Shown in pieces: positions 26,328 through 34,712 of a stretch of 64,000 nucleotides of DNA. Within the stretch, counting starts at the first letter, position 1; every line of letters begins with the position of its first letter. The notes beneath the pieces are model-generated. The model was given only the letters and a program-made list of their open reading frames with translations. It was not told the DNA's origin and searched no databases. The DNA is taken from the NCBI RefSeq assembly GCF_009865135.1, contig NZ_WWGH01000002.1, forward strand, positions 496,001-560,000. Reading direction: 5' to 3'. The translations under genes and the position numbers were made by a program. The stretch comes from Streptomyces sp. SID8374. GTDB taxonomy: Bacteria; Actinomycetota; Actinomycetes; Streptomycetales; Streptomycetaceae.

Positions 26328-26921
26328 GTGAGCACGACACCACCTGTACTTGCCGCAGAGCTGGCACAGGCGTGGGCCGACATTCAGCGGTACCACCCCG
26401 AGCTGCCCGATCTAGCCGCGCCCGAGTCCCTGATCGGAGAGTCCTCGTCCGCCTGTGGCGCCGAGCTCTCCTTCGAGCGACTGCTCCACGAGGCAGTCCA
26501 CGGCATCGCCGCCGCGAGAGGAGTCCGAGACACCTCCCGCGCCGGCCGCTACCACAACCGACGCTTCCTCGCGATCGCCGAGGAGCTGGGCCTCGACCAT
26601 GCCGAGGAGCCCCACCCCAGCAGCGGATTCTCGCTGGTCACGCTGAATCCTGAGGCCAAGCGCCGGTACCGCCCGACCACCGAACGGCTCCAGCGCGCCC
26701 TCAAGGCGCACACGGTCGCCACCGCCGCCGACACCAAGCGCTCCTTCAGAGGCCCTGCCGCCCGGCACGGCTCCTCCGGGGGCGGGGTCCGCGTGAAGGC
26801 CGTCTGCGACTGCGGACGCAACGTCCGCGTCGTCCCGTCGGTCCTGGCCCAGGCCCCGATCGTCTGCGGTGGCTGCGGCAAGCCGTTCCAGATTCCGGAA
26901 GCGGCGGTCGCGGTGGGGTGA
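26328..26921 (+). CDS. Putative SprT-like zinc protein with C-terminal zinc ribbon
   Basis: 197 residues. An H-E-A-V-H-G-I-A-A-A-R-G motif near residue 54 followed by Y-H-N-R-R-F resembles the HExxH helix and downstream motif of SprT-family proteins, although the third position (H-E-A-V-H) and lack of a clear third ligand leave this uncertain. A C-terminal zinc ribbon C-D-C-G ... C-G-G-C-G is clear (about 160-185). The GTG start lacks an obvious ribosome-binding site. Function unknown; conserved just upstream of rpsP in Streptomyces. Confidence 0.72.
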   Translation: MSTTPPVLAAELAQAWADIQRYHPELPDLAAPESLIGESSSACGAELSFERLLHEAVHGIAAARGVRDTSRAGRYHNRRFLAIAEELGLDHAEEPHPSSGFSLVTLNPEAKRRYRPTTERLQRALKAHTVATAADTKRSFRGPAARHGSSGGGVRVKAVCDCGRNVRVVPSVLAQAPIVCGGCGKPFQIPEAAVAVG

Positions 26922-27078
26922 GCCGAAGTGGTGTGGCACAATGGCTAGCTGTACTCGACAGTCGCACAGGACCCCTCTCTCCTCCGGCTGACGCGTCCAT
27001 CGGGCACTCCGAGTACCGCAACCCCACGTGGCATCTAGTTGTGCCCAACCACGTCAGAGACCAGGAGACACCACTTCC

Positions 27079-27519
27079 GTGGCAGTCAAGATCAAGCTGA
27101 AGCGTCTGGGCAAGATCCGTTCGCCTCACTACCGCATCGTCGTCGCCGACTCCCGTACCCGCCGTGACGGCCGGGCCATCGAGGAGATCGGCCTGTACCA
27201 CCCGGTGCAGAACCCCTCGCGCATCGAGGTCAACTCGGAGCGCGCGCAGTACTGGCTGTCCGTCGGCGCCCAGCCGACCGAGCCGGTCCTCGCGATCCTG
27301 AAGCTCACCGGTGACTGGCAGGCCCACAAGGGCCTCCCGGCCCCCGCGCCGCTGCTGCAGCCGGAGCCCAAGGCTGACAAGCGTGCCCTGTTCGAGGCGC
27401 TGTCCGCGGACGGCGACGAGGCCAAGGGTGAGGCCATCACCCCCAAGGCCAAGAAGTCCGACAAGAAGGCGGACGAGGCGGCTGACGCTGCCGCGTCCAC
27501 CGAGTCGACCGAGGCCTGA
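27079..27519 (+). CDS. rpsP: 30S ribosomal protein S16
   Basis: 146 residues; MAVKIKLKRLGKIRSPHYR is the S16 signature. The core ends near residue 85 and is followed by an Ala/Lys/Asp/Glu-rich tail typical of Actinobacteria. GTG 27079 is chosen over an upstream in-frame ATG at 27028 because AGGAGA lies 10 bases before it. First gene of the rpsP-KH-rimM-trmD-rplS block. Confidence 0.96.
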   Translation: MAVKIKLKRLGKIRSPHYRIVVADSRTRRDGRAIEEIGLYHPVQNPSRIEVNSERAQYWLSVGAQPTEPVLAILKLTGDWQAHKGLPAPAPLLQPEPKADKRALFEALSADGDEAKGEAITPKAKKSDKKADEAADAAASTESTEA

Positions 27520-27521
27520 GC

Positions 27522-27761
27522 ATGCTCGAGGAGGCTCTCGAGCACCTCGTGAAGGGCATCGTCGACAACCCCGACGACGTGCAGGTGGCCTCGCGCACCC
27601 TGCGCCGCGGGCGCGTGCTGGAGGTCCGGGTCCACCCCGACGACCTCGGCAAGGTGATCGGCCGTAACGGCCGCACCGCTCGCGCTCTGCGGACCGTCGT
27701 GGGCGCCATCGGCGGCCGTGGGATCCGGGTCGACCTCGTCGACGTGGACCAGGTCCGCTGA
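27522..27761 (+). CDS. khpA: KH-domain RNA-binding protein (KhpA/YlqC type)
   Basis: 79-residue single KH domain with the G-x-x-G loop in V-I-G-R-N-G-R-T-A. It starts two bases after the rpsP stop. KhpA-type proteins bind RNA, often with the Jag/KhpB partner, and are encoded between rpsP and rimM in many Gram-positive bacteria. Confidence 0.93.
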   Translation: MLEEALEHLVKGIVDNPDDVQVASRTLRRGRVLEVRVHPDDLGKVIGRNGRTARALRTVVGAIGGRGIRVDLVDVDQVR

Positions 27762-27782
27762 CCGCAGTTGAACACCGGCCAG

Positions 27783-27814
27783 GGCCGGGGAGGGCTTTCG
27801 AGCCGTCCCCGGCC
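27783..27814 (+). terminator. Possible terminator/attenuator between the KH gene and rimM
   Basis: 14-bp inverted repeat with one mismatch (27783-27796 and 27801-27814), 22 bp after the KH gene stop, followed by TTTGT. It could partly separate rpsP-khpA from rimM-trmD. Confidence 0.6.
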
Positions 27815-27882
27815 TTTGTCGTCGGCCACCCCGGGCGCTCCCGCGACAGGCCGGGTCCCCACCCCATCAATCGGAGAACAGC

Positions 27883-28485
27883 GTGCAGTTGGTAGTTGCG
27901 CGGATCGGCCGCGCCCACGGCATCAAGGGCGAGGTCACCGTCGAGGTACGAACGGACGAGCCGGAGCTGCGGCTCGGGCCCGGTGCCGTCCTGGCCACCG
28001 ACCCGGCGGCCACCGGCCCGCTGACCATCGAGTCGGGCCGGGTGCACAGCGGAAGGCTGCTGCTCCGCTTCGAGGGCGTGCGTGACCGCACCGGCGCCGA
28101 GGCCCTGCGCAACACCCTGCTGATCGCCGACGTGGACCCGGAGGAGCTGCCCGAGGACGAGGACGAGTTCTACGACCACCAGCTCATCGACCTGGACGTC
28201 GTCCTCGCCGACGGTACGGAGATCGGCCGGATCACCGAGATCTCCCACCTGCCCTCGCAGGACCTCTTCATCGTGGAGCGCCCCGACGGCAGCGAGGTGA
28301 TGATCCCCTTCGTGGAGGAGATCGTCAGCGAGATCGACCTGGAGGAGCAGCGCGCGGTCATCACCCCGCCGCCCGGCCTGATCGACGAGAGCGAGGCCGT
28401 GGTGGTCTCCTCCCGCGACGAGGAGGCGGAGCCCGAGGAGGGCGCGGCCGAGGAGTCCGGCGAGGCGCCGAAGGACGACGCCTGA
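27883..28485 (+). CDS. rimM: Ribosome maturation factor RimM
   Basis: 200-residue 30S assembly factor acting on the 16S 3' domain. The N-terminal RimM domain begins M-Q-L-V-V-A-R-I-G-R-A-H-G-I-K-G-E-V; the PRC-barrel domain (about 95-170) contains Y-D-H-Q-L-I-D-L and M-I-P-F-V-E-E-I-V. The tail is acidic. GTG 27883 has GGAGAA upstream. Its stop overlaps the trmD start (TGATG). Confidence 0.95.
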   Translation: MQLVVARIGRAHGIKGEVTVEVRTDEPELRLGPGAVLATDPAATGPLTIESGRVHSGRLLLRFEGVRDRTGAEALRNTLLIADVDPEELPEDEDEFYDHQLIDLDVVLADGTEIGRITEISHLPSQDLFIVERPDGSEVMIPFVEEIVSEIDLEEQRAVITPPPGLIDESEAVVVSSRDEEAEPEEGAAEESGEAPKDDA

Positions 28486-29306
28486 TGCGACTCGACGTCG
28501 TCACGATCTTCCCCGAGTACCTGGACCCGCTCAACGTCTCCCTGGTCGGCAAGGCCCGCGCCCGCGGGGTCCTGGACGTCCACGTCCACGACCTGCGGGA
28601 GTGGACGTACGACCGGCACAACACGGTCGACGACACCCCCTACGGCGGCGGCCCCGGCATGGTCATGAAGACCGAGCCCTGGGGCGAGGCGCTGGACGAG
28701 GCGCTGGCCGACGGGTACGAGTCCGGCGCGCACGCCCCGGTCCTCGTCGTGCCCACCCCCAGCGGCCGCCCTTTCACCCAGGAACTGGCCGTGGAGCTCT
28801 CCGCCAAGCCCTGGCTGCTCTTCACCCCCGCCCGGTACGAGGGCATCGACCGCCGGGTGATCGACGAGTACGCCACCCGGATCCCGGTCGTCGAGGTCTC
28901 CATCGGCGACTACGTGCTGGCCGGCGGGGAGGCCGCCGTCCTGGTGATCACGGAGGCTGTGGCCCGGCTGCTGCCCGGCGTCCTCGGCAACGCCGAGTCC
29001 CACCGCGACGACTCCTTCGCCCCGGGCGCGATGGCCAACCTCCTGGAGGGCCCCGTCTACACCAAGCCGCCCGAGTGGCGCGGCCGGGGGATCCCGGACG
29101 TCCTGCTCAGCGGCCACCACGGGAAGATCGCCCGCTGGCGGCGGGACCAGGCCTTCGCCCGGACCGCCCTCAACCGGCCCGATCTGATCGAGAGGTGCGA
29201 GGCGGGCGCCTTCGACAAGAAGGACCGCGAGATCCTCTCCATCCTCGGCTTCGCCCCGGAGCCCGGCGGCCGATTTTGGCGCAGGCCCCCCGCCGTGGAA
29301 GAATAG
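28485..29306 (+). CDS. trmD: tRNA (guanine37-N1)-methyltransferase TrmD
   Basis: 273-residue SPOUT enzyme methylating G37 next to the anticodon to prevent frameshifting. Start M-R-L-D-V-V-T-I-F-P-E-Y, the knot motifs Y-G-G-G-P-G-M-V-M and S-I-G-D-Y-V-L-A-G-G-E, and the R-Y-E-G-I-D segment are all present. Translationally coupled to rimM. Confidence 0.96.
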   Translation: MRLDVVTIFPEYLDPLNVSLVGKARARGVLDVHVHDLREWTYDRHNTVDDTPYGGGPGMVMKTEPWGEALDEALADGYESGAHAPVLVVPTPSGRPFTQELAVELSAKPWLLFTPARYEGIDRRVIDEYATRIPVVEVSIGDYVLAGGEAAVLVITEAVARLLPGVLGNAESHRDDSFAPGAMANLLEGPVYTKPPEWRGRGIPDVLLSGHHGKIARWRRDQAFARTALNRPDLIERCEAGAFDKKDREILSILGFAPEPGGRFWRRPPAVEE

Positions 29307-29435
29307 GCCGCTGCTGTACGTCCGGCGTGCGCCCCTGCCACAGGGGGAAAGACGCCCGCCCGACGCGATCAGCACTCCGAACTCCTCTCGATATCCCGTC
29401 GATGACCTGTGGCATCGGCGAAGAAAGCAGAACTC

Positions 29436-29786
29436 ATGTCTTCCCTGCTCGATGGCGTCAACGCCGCCACCCTCCGGTCGGACCTCCCGGCGTTCCGCCC
29501 CGGTGACACCGTCAACGTCCACGTGCGAGTGATCGAGGGCAACCGCTCCCGTATCCAGCAGTTCAAGGGCATCGTCATCCGCCGCCAGGGCTCGGGCGTC
29601 AGCGAGACCTTCACGGTCCGCAAGGTCTCCTTCAGCGTCGGCGTCGAGCGCACCTTCCCCGTGCACAGCCCGATCTTCGAGAAGATCGAGCTCGTCAGCC
29701 GCGGTGACGTCCGTCGCGCCAAGCTGTACTTCCTCCGTGAGCTCCGCGGCAAGGCCGCGAAGATCAAGGAGAAGCGCGACAACTGA
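29436..29786 (+). CDS. rplS: 50S ribosomal protein L19
   Basis: 116-residue large-subunit protein at the 30S interface. Signatures are F-R-P-G-D-T-V-N-V-H-V and G-V-E-R-T-F-P-V-H-S-P. I chose ATG 29436 over an in-frame upstream GTG (29409), since it reproduces the usual MSxLLD start and length. Confidence 0.96.
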   Translation: MSSLLDGVNAATLRSDLPAFRPGDTVNVHVRVIEGNRSRIQQFKGIVIRRQGSGVSETFTVRKVSFSVGVERTFPVHSPIFEKIELVSRGDVRRAKLYFLRELRGKAAKIKEKRDN

Positions 29787-29869
29787 ACTGCTCCCAGGGG
29801 CACCTCGCCGGTGTGACCGGTCAGGCACCCTCTGGTGTCCACAGCGCGGCCGGATAGGATTCGGCCGCG

Positions 29870-30643
29870 ATGGACACGCAAGCAGAGCACTCGGAGCGCG
29901 ATCGCTCCTCGGAACCCCGTGCCGGGTCCGAGGAGGGGTCGCGCTTCTCGCGTGTCCGGGGCGCTGTCGCGGCCGTACGGCCCTGGCGGCGGCGCATCCT
30001 CGTCGCGGGGGTGGCGGGCGCGACCGTACTGCTGCTCGTCAGCGCTTTCGTGGTCCAGCCCTTCCTGATCCCCAGCGGCTCCATGGAGCCCACCCTGCGG
30101 GTCGGGGACCGGGTGCTCGTCAACAAGCTGGCGTACCGCTTCGACGCCGAGCCCCGGCGCGGGGACGTCGTGGTCTTCGACGGGACGGGCTCCTTCGTAC
30201 GGGAGGACCTCGACGCGAACCCGGTGGCCGCGCTGGCACGCGGGGCGGCCGCCTCCCTGGGCCTCGCCGAGCCCCCCGACACCGACTTCGTGAAACGCGT
30301 CGTGGGCGTGGGCGGCGACCGGGTCGTCTGCTGCGACGCGCGGGGGAGGCTCCAGGTGAACGGGGCGGTGGTGGACGAGACGTACCTCCACCCCGGCGAC
30401 ACCGCCTCCGAGGCCCCGTTCGACATCGTGGTGCCGCAGGGCACGCTCTGGGTGCTGGGCGACCACCGCAGCCGCTCCAGCGACTCCCGGGACCACCTCG
30501 GATCGCCCGGCGGCGGGATGGTCCCCGTCGAGAAGGTGATCGGCCGGGTGGACTGGCTGGGGTGGCCGCCCGCCCGGACCGGCGGCCTGGAGGGGACCGG
30601 CGCCTTCGACGGCGTACGGGCACCCGGCAGGGCGCATGGGTAA
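29870..30643 (+). CDS. sipW: Type I signal peptidase (SipW-type)
   Basis: 257-residue membrane serine protease that removes signal peptides at the outer face of the membrane. One N-terminal TM helix (about 42-64) is followed by the catalytic Ser71 in P-S-G-S-M-E-P and Lys142 in F-V-K-R-V-V-G-V-G-G-D. The C-terminal box has G-D-H-R-S-R-S-S-D-S-R. No C-terminal TM is seen. First of four tandem paralogues; its 3' end overlaps the next gene by 8 bp. Confidence 0.92.
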   Translation: MDTQAEHSERDRSSEPRAGSEEGSRFSRVRGAVAAVRPWRRRILVAGVAGATVLLLVSAFVVQPFLIPSGSMEPTLRVGDRVLVNKLAYRFDAEPRRGDVVVFDGTGSFVREDLDANPVAALARGAAASLGLAEPPDTDFVKRVVGVGGDRVVCCDARGRLQVNGAVVDETYLHPGDTASEAPFDIVVPQGTLWVLGDHRSRSSDSRDHLGSPGGGMVPVEKVIGRVDWLGWPPARTGGLEGTGAFDGVRAPGRAHG

Positions 30644-31712
30644 CCGCGGGCGCCCGCGCGGCGCCCCCGCCCACGACGTCCCGCTGCCGACCGGGAGCCG
30701 GCCGACCACGCCCCGCTCGCTCCCGACCCGGGCCGAGCGCCGCAGGCTCGCCAAGAAGGTCCGGCGCAAGCGCCGCAGGTCCGCCGTGAAGGAGATACCG
30801 GTCCTCATCGTGCTGGCGCTGCTGATCGCGCTCGTCCTGAAGACCTTCCTCGTCCAGGCGTTCGTGATCCCGTCCGGGTCCATGGAGCAGACCATCAAGA
30901 TCGGCGACCGCGTCCTGGTGGACAAGCTGACCCCGAACTTCGGGTCGAAGCCGCAGCGCGGGGACGTCGTCGTCTTCAAGGACCCCGGCGGCTGGCTCCA
31001 GCAGGAGAACGCCACCGACAAGGAGGATCCGCCCATCGGCGTCAAACAGGCCACCGAGGCGCTGAAGTTCATCGGCCTGCTGCCCTCCGACGACGAGCAG
31101 GACCTGATCAAGCGGGTGGTGGCCGTCGGCGGCGACACCGTGAAGTGCTGCGGCACCGACGGCCGCGTCACCGTCAACGGCGTACCGCTGACCGAGCCCT
31201 ATCTGCATCCCGGCGACCGGCCCTCCACCTTGCAGTTCGAGGTGAAGGTCCCGGCGGGACGCCTCTTCATGATGGGCGACCACCGGTCCAACTCCGCCGA
31301 CTCCCGCTTCCACCTCGACGAGCCCGACAAGGGCACGGTCTCCGAGGACGAGGTGGTGGGGCGGGCCGTCGTGATCGCCTGGCCGTTCTCCAACTGGACC
31401 ACCCTGGAGGAGCGCGAGGCCTTCGCCGCGGTGGCCCGCGCGAGCGGATCGGAGGCGGCGGTTCCGGGGCCGTCGCATAGGGTTGCCGCACCGGATCGCG
31501 ACGGAATGGTCCGGCTCCCGACCCCTGCGGAACTCCCGCTCGTTATGGGAGTGGTGGGCCTGCGCCGGATGGGGCGCGGGCAGTGGCACGTATTGAGGAG
31601 TGGATGTGGGGGATTTGGCGGTCGGCGCACGATCCGGACACGACGAACCCGAGGACCGGCCGGAGCGCGACGAGTCTCCCGCGGGCGGGGCGGCGGTCCC
31701 GCCGGAGGGTGA
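30636..31712 (+). CDS. sipX: Type I signal peptidase (SipX-type) with Arg/Gly-rich tail
   Basis: 358 residues. Basic N-terminus (R-R-K-R-R-R), TM at about 54-75, Ser82 in P-S-G-S-M-E-Q and Lys159 in L-I-K-R-V-V-A-V-G-G. The domain ends near 275. The final 80 or so residues are low-complexity, Arg/Gly-rich, and their codons overlap the start of sipY by about 107 bp in another frame. No C-terminal TM helix. The long tail may be a read-on in high-GC sequence and not a conserved domain. Confidence 0.9.
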   Translation: MGNRGRPRGAPAHDVPLPTGSRPTTPRSLPTRAERRRLAKKVRRKRRRSAVKEIPVLIVLALLIALVLKTFLVQAFVIPSGSMEQTIKIGDRVLVDKLTPNFGSKPQRGDVVVFKDPGGWLQQENATDKEDPPIGVKQATEALKFIGLLPSDDEQDLIKRVVAVGGDTVKCCGTDGRVTVNGVPLTEPYLHPGDRPSTLQFEVKVPAGRLFMMGDHRSNSADSRFHLDEPDKGTVSEDEVVGRAVVIAWPFSNWTTLEEREAFAAVARASGSEAAVPGPSHRVAAPDRDGMVRLPTPAELPLVMGVVGLRRMGRGQWHVLRSGCGGFGGRRTIRTRRTRGPAGARRVSRGRGGGPAGG

Positions 31713-32532
31713 CGGCGGTGGTCCGGGCGACGGTGACGGCGACGGCACCCCGGGCGGTGGCAGGCCTCCCCGGAGGCAGCGCTCCTTCTGGATGGAGCTG
31801 CCGCTGCTCGTCGGTATCGCGCTGATTCTGGCGTTGTTGATCAAGACGTTCCTGATCCAGGCGTTCTCGATCCCCTCGGACTCGATGCAGAACACCCTGC
31901 AACGGGGCGACCGGGTGCTGGTCGACAAGCTGACCCCCTGGTTCGGCTCCGAGCCGGAGCGCGGCGAGGTGGTGGTCTTCCACGACCCGGGCGGCTGGCT
32001 GGAGGACACCGCGACCCCGGAACCCAACGTGGCGCAGAAGTTCCTCAGCTTCATCGGTCTGATGCCCTCGTCCGAGGAGAAGGACCTGATCAAGCGGGTC
32101 ATCGCGGTCGGCGGCGACACCGTCGAGTGCAAGGAGAACGGGCCGGTCACGGTCAACGGCAAGGCACTCGACGAGAAGTCGTTCATCTTCCCGGGGAACA
32201 CCCCGTGCAACGACAAGCCCTTCGGCCCGATCAAGGTCGAGGAGGGCCGGATCTTCGTCATGGGCGACCACCGGCAGAACTCCCTGGACTCCCGCTACCA
32301 CCAGGAGCTCCCCGGCCAGGGCACCGTCTCCAACGACGAGGTCGTCGGCCGGGCGATCGTCGTCGCGTGGCCCGTGGGCCGCTGGGCGACCCTGCCCATC
32401 CCCAGCACGTTCGACCAGCCCGGTCTGAACGCGGCCGCCGCGATGGCCCCGGCGGCACTGGGAGTGGCCGGAGCGCTGCCCCTCGTGTTCTGGCGGCGCA
32501 GGAGGCTGACCACCGGGCGTACCGCCGGGTAG
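31606..32532 (+). CDS. sipY: Type I signal peptidase (SipY-type)
   Basis: 308 residues: an acidic Asp/Gly/Pro-rich cytoplasmic N-terminus (about 1-58), a TM helix (62-84), Ser93 in P-S-D-S-M-Q-N, Lys163 in L-I-K-R-V-I-A-V-G-G, and a second hydrophobic segment near the C-terminus (about 268-292) followed by R-R-R-R. GTG 31606 is chosen over GTG 31600 because GAGGAG (31595-31600) then has a 5-base spacer. Confidence 0.9.
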   Translation: MGDLAVGARSGHDEPEDRPERDESPAGGAAVPPEGDGGGPGDGDGDGTPGGGRPPRRQRSFWMELPLLVGIALILALLIKTFLIQAFSIPSDSMQNTLQRGDRVLVDKLTPWFGSEPERGEVVVFHDPGGWLEDTATPEPNVAQKFLSFIGLMPSSEEKDLIKRVIAVGGDTVECKENGPVTVNGKALDEKSFIFPGNTPCNDKPFGPIKVEEGRIFVMGDHRQNSLDSRYHQELPGQGTVSNDEVVGRAIVVAWPVGRWATLPIPSTFDQPGLNAAAAMAPAALGVAGALPLVFWRRRRLTTGRTAG

Positions 32533-32582
32533 GGTGCCGACTCGGATCAGCGATTGTCGATCTCCGATGGGGGAGCGCTGGG

Positions 32583-33329
32583 ATGAGCCGTACGAAACGC
32601 GAGGACGACGGCCGCGGCCGGACCGGCACCATGGTGTCGGGCCTGGCCGTGGCCGTCGGCTGTGTGCTCTTCCTCGGAGGGTTCCTCTGGGCGGCGGTGG
32701 TCTACAAGCCGTACGCCGTCCCCACCGACTCCATGTCGCCCACGGTGAACGCCGGCGACCGGGTGCTCGCGGAGCGGATAGCGGGCGCCGATGTCCGGCG
32801 CGGTGACGTGGTGGTCTTCACCGACAGCGTCTGGGGCGACACCCCGATGGTGAAGCGCGTGGTCGGCGTCGGCGGGGACACGGTCGCCTGCTGCGACAAG
32901 GACGGCCGGCTCACCGTCGGCGGCACCCCTGTCGAGGAGCCGTACATCCACCGCGGCCCGGCCGCCGCGGGGACGCGGGCGCCCGCCTCGCCGCAGGACT
33001 TCTCCGCCAAGGTGCCGAAGGGCCAGATATTCCTCCTCGGCGACGAGCGGTCCACCTCCCTGGACTCCCGGGTCCATCTGGAGGACGCCGGAGGGGGCTC
33101 CGTACCCCTGAGCGCCGTCCAGGCCCGGGTCGACGCGGTGGCCTGGCCGATGAACGGCATGATCGGCCGCCCCGACTCGTTCGCCGCGCTGCCCGGCGGG
33201 GTCTCCGCCGACGGCCCGCTCCCGCTCCAGGTGGGGGCTGTGCTGGTGGGCGTGGTCCTCATCCTGGGCGGAGCCGCGTACGGGCCCATCGCCGCCCGCT
33301 CCGCACGCCGCGGGCGGGCCGCCGGATGA
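32583..33329 (+). CDS. sipZ: Type I signal peptidase (SipZ-type)
   Basis: 248 residues: N-terminal TM (18-40), Ser50 in P-T-D-S-M-S-P, Lys91 in M-V-K-R-V-V-G-V-G-G, box E (G-D-E-R-S-T-S-L-D-S-R), and a C-terminal TM (about 213-236) followed by a basic tail. ATG 32583 follows GGGAG. The stop overlaps the Nudix start (ATGA). Fourth of the tandem set that in Streptomyces lividans is called sipW-X-Y-Z. Confidence 0.91.
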   Translation: MSRTKREDDGRGRTGTMVSGLAVAVGCVLFLGGFLWAAVVYKPYAVPTDSMSPTVNAGDRVLAERIAGADVRRGDVVVFTDSVWGDTPMVKRVVGVGGDTVACCDKDGRLTVGGTPVEEPYIHRGPAAAGTRAPASPQDFSAKVPKGQIFLLGDERSTSLDSRVHLEDAGGGSVPLSAVQARVDAVAWPMNGMIGRPDSFAALPGGVSADGPLPLQVGAVLVGVVLILGGAAYGPIAARSARRGRAAG

Positions 33330-33814
33330 CCGGCCCCCTACGCCCGGTCGCCCGCGTGGTGCTCCTGGACCCCGACGACCGCATCCTGCTGGTCCACGGC
33401 CACGAGCCGGGCCACCCGGACGACGACTGGTGGTTCACGCCCGGCGGCGGCCTGGAGGGCGACGAGACCCGCGAGGAGGCGGCCCGCCGCGAGCTGGCCG
33501 AGGAGACCGGCATCACCGACATCCAGCTCGGCCCGGTGCTGTGGAAGCGGATCTGCTCCTTCCCGTTCGACGGGCGGCGCTGGGACCAGGACGAGTGGTA
33601 CTTCCTCGCCCGTACGGCCCAGACCGCCACCGACCCCCAGGGGCTCACCGAACTCGAATTGCGCAGCGTCGCCGGTCTGAGGTGGTGGACTTCCGCCGAA
33701 CTTCTCGCGGCGCGTGAGACGGTGTACCCGACCAGACTCGCCGAGCTGCTGCGCACGCTCCTCGACGAGGGTCCCCCGCGTGTTCCGCTGGTCCTCGCCC
33801 CCGAGATCGCCTGA
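33326..33814 (+). CDS. Nudix hydrolase
   Basis: 162-residue pyrophosphohydrolase of nucleoside-diphosphate-linked compounds. The Nudix box is complete at residues 41-63 (Gly41, Glu47, R-E-L at 55-57, E-E-T-G-I at 59-63). The specific substrate cannot be read from sequence. Translationally coupled to sipZ, and this adjacency is conserved in Streptomyces. Confidence 0.92.
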   Translation: MTGPLRPVARVVLLDPDDRILLVHGHEPGHPDDDWWFTPGGGLEGDETREEAARRELAEETGITDIQLGPVLWKRICSFPFDGRRWDQDEWYFLARTAQTATDPQGLTELELRSVAGLRWWTSAELLAARETVYPTRLAELLRTLLDEGPPRVPLVLAPEIA

Positions 33815-33878
33815 TCGTCCGGGGGCGCCGAAGGCTGACGCACAATGGGGGGACGCACGGCTGAAGGGGAAACATGCC

Positions 33879-34187
33879 ATGAGCGCCGAGGACCTCGAGA
33901 AGTACGAGACCGAGATGGAGCTGAAGCTCTACCGGGAGTACCGCGATGTCGTCGGTCTGTTCAAATATGTGATCGAGACCGAACGGCGCTTCTACCTCAC
34001 CAACGACTACGAGATGCAGGTGCACTCCGTCCAGGGTGAGGTTTTCTTCGAGGTGTCCATGGCGGACGCCTGGGTCTGGGACATGTACCGGCCCGCGAGG
34101 TTCGTCAAGCAGGTCCGCGTGCTGACCTTCAAGGACGTCAATATCGAAGAGCTCAACAAGAGCGATCTGGAACTTCCGGGAGGCTGA
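33879..34187 (+). CDS. DUF2469 family protein
   Basis: 102-residue, strongly conserved actinobacterial protein of unknown function (M-S-A-E-D-L-E-K-Y-E-T-E-M-E-L-K-L-Y-R-E-Y). It is rich in aromatic and acidic residues. An ATG five bases upstream is immediately closed by a stop, and GAAGGGGAA precedes 33879, so this start is secure. In mycobacteria the orthologue also lies beside rnhB/yraN-like genes. Confidence 0.93.
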   Translation: MSAEDLEKYETEMELKLYREYRDVVGLFKYVIETERRFYLTNDYEMQVHSVQGEVFFEVSMADAWVWDMYRPARFVKQVRVLTFKDVNIEELNKSDLELPGG

Positions 34188-34193
34188 CCCCGC

Positions 34194-34217
34194 GCGGCCC
34201 GTACGTCACGGGGCCGC
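34194..34217 (+). terminator. Possible terminator after the DUF2469 gene
   Basis: GCGGCCC/GGGCCGC arms (34194-34200, 34211-34217) with a 10-base loop, 7 bp past the stop. Confidence 0.5.
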
Positions 34218-34352
34218 CGACTCGTGCGAGATGTGGTGGTGGACCCGGTCACCCGTGTGGGTGGCCGGGTTTTCCACATCCGGGAAGTTATCCACCAAGA
34301 TCCACAACTTCCGTCCGGCCGGGCCAGAGTCGGTGCCGGAGGTGGTGGAGAG

Positions 34353-34712
34353 ATGAACGCACGGGGGGCACTCGGGCGGTACGGCGAGGACCTGGCGGCA
34401 CGGCTGCTGACCGATGCCGGAATGGCCGTGATCGCGCGCAACTGGCGCTGTCGTGCCGGAGAGGTCGACATCGTCGCCAGGGACGGCGACGCTCTGGTCT
34501 TCTGCGAGGTGAAGACCCGCAGGTCGGACACTTTCGAACATCCCATGGCCGCGGTCACCCCGGTCAAGGCGGACCGGCTGCGACGGCTCGCCGAGATCTG
34601 GCTGGAGAAGCACGGCGGACCACCGGCCGGCGGGGTCCGGATCGACCTGGTCGGGGTGATCGTGCCCCGGCGCGGCGCCCCCGTCACCGAGCACGCGCGG
34701 GGTGTGTCCTGA
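34353..34712 (+). CDS. yraN: YraN family protein (UPF0102)
   Basis: 119-residue protein with an endonuclease-like fold of the restriction/Holliday-resolvase superfamily: G-R-Y-G-E-D-L-A-A-R-L-L, then N-W-R-C-R-A-G-E-V-D-I-V-A-R-D-G-D-A-L-V-F-C-E-V-K-T-R with the classic D ... E-x-K triad. The role is unknown; it is usually encoded next to comM/yifB, as here. ATG 34353 follows GGTGGAG. Stop and comM start overlap (TGATG). Confidence 0.93.
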   Translation: MNARGALGRYGEDLAARLLTDAGMAVIARNWRCRAGEVDIVARDGDALVFCEVKTRRSDTFEHPMAAVTPVKADRLRRLAEIWLEKHGGPPAGGVRIDLVGVIVPRRGAPVTEHARGVS

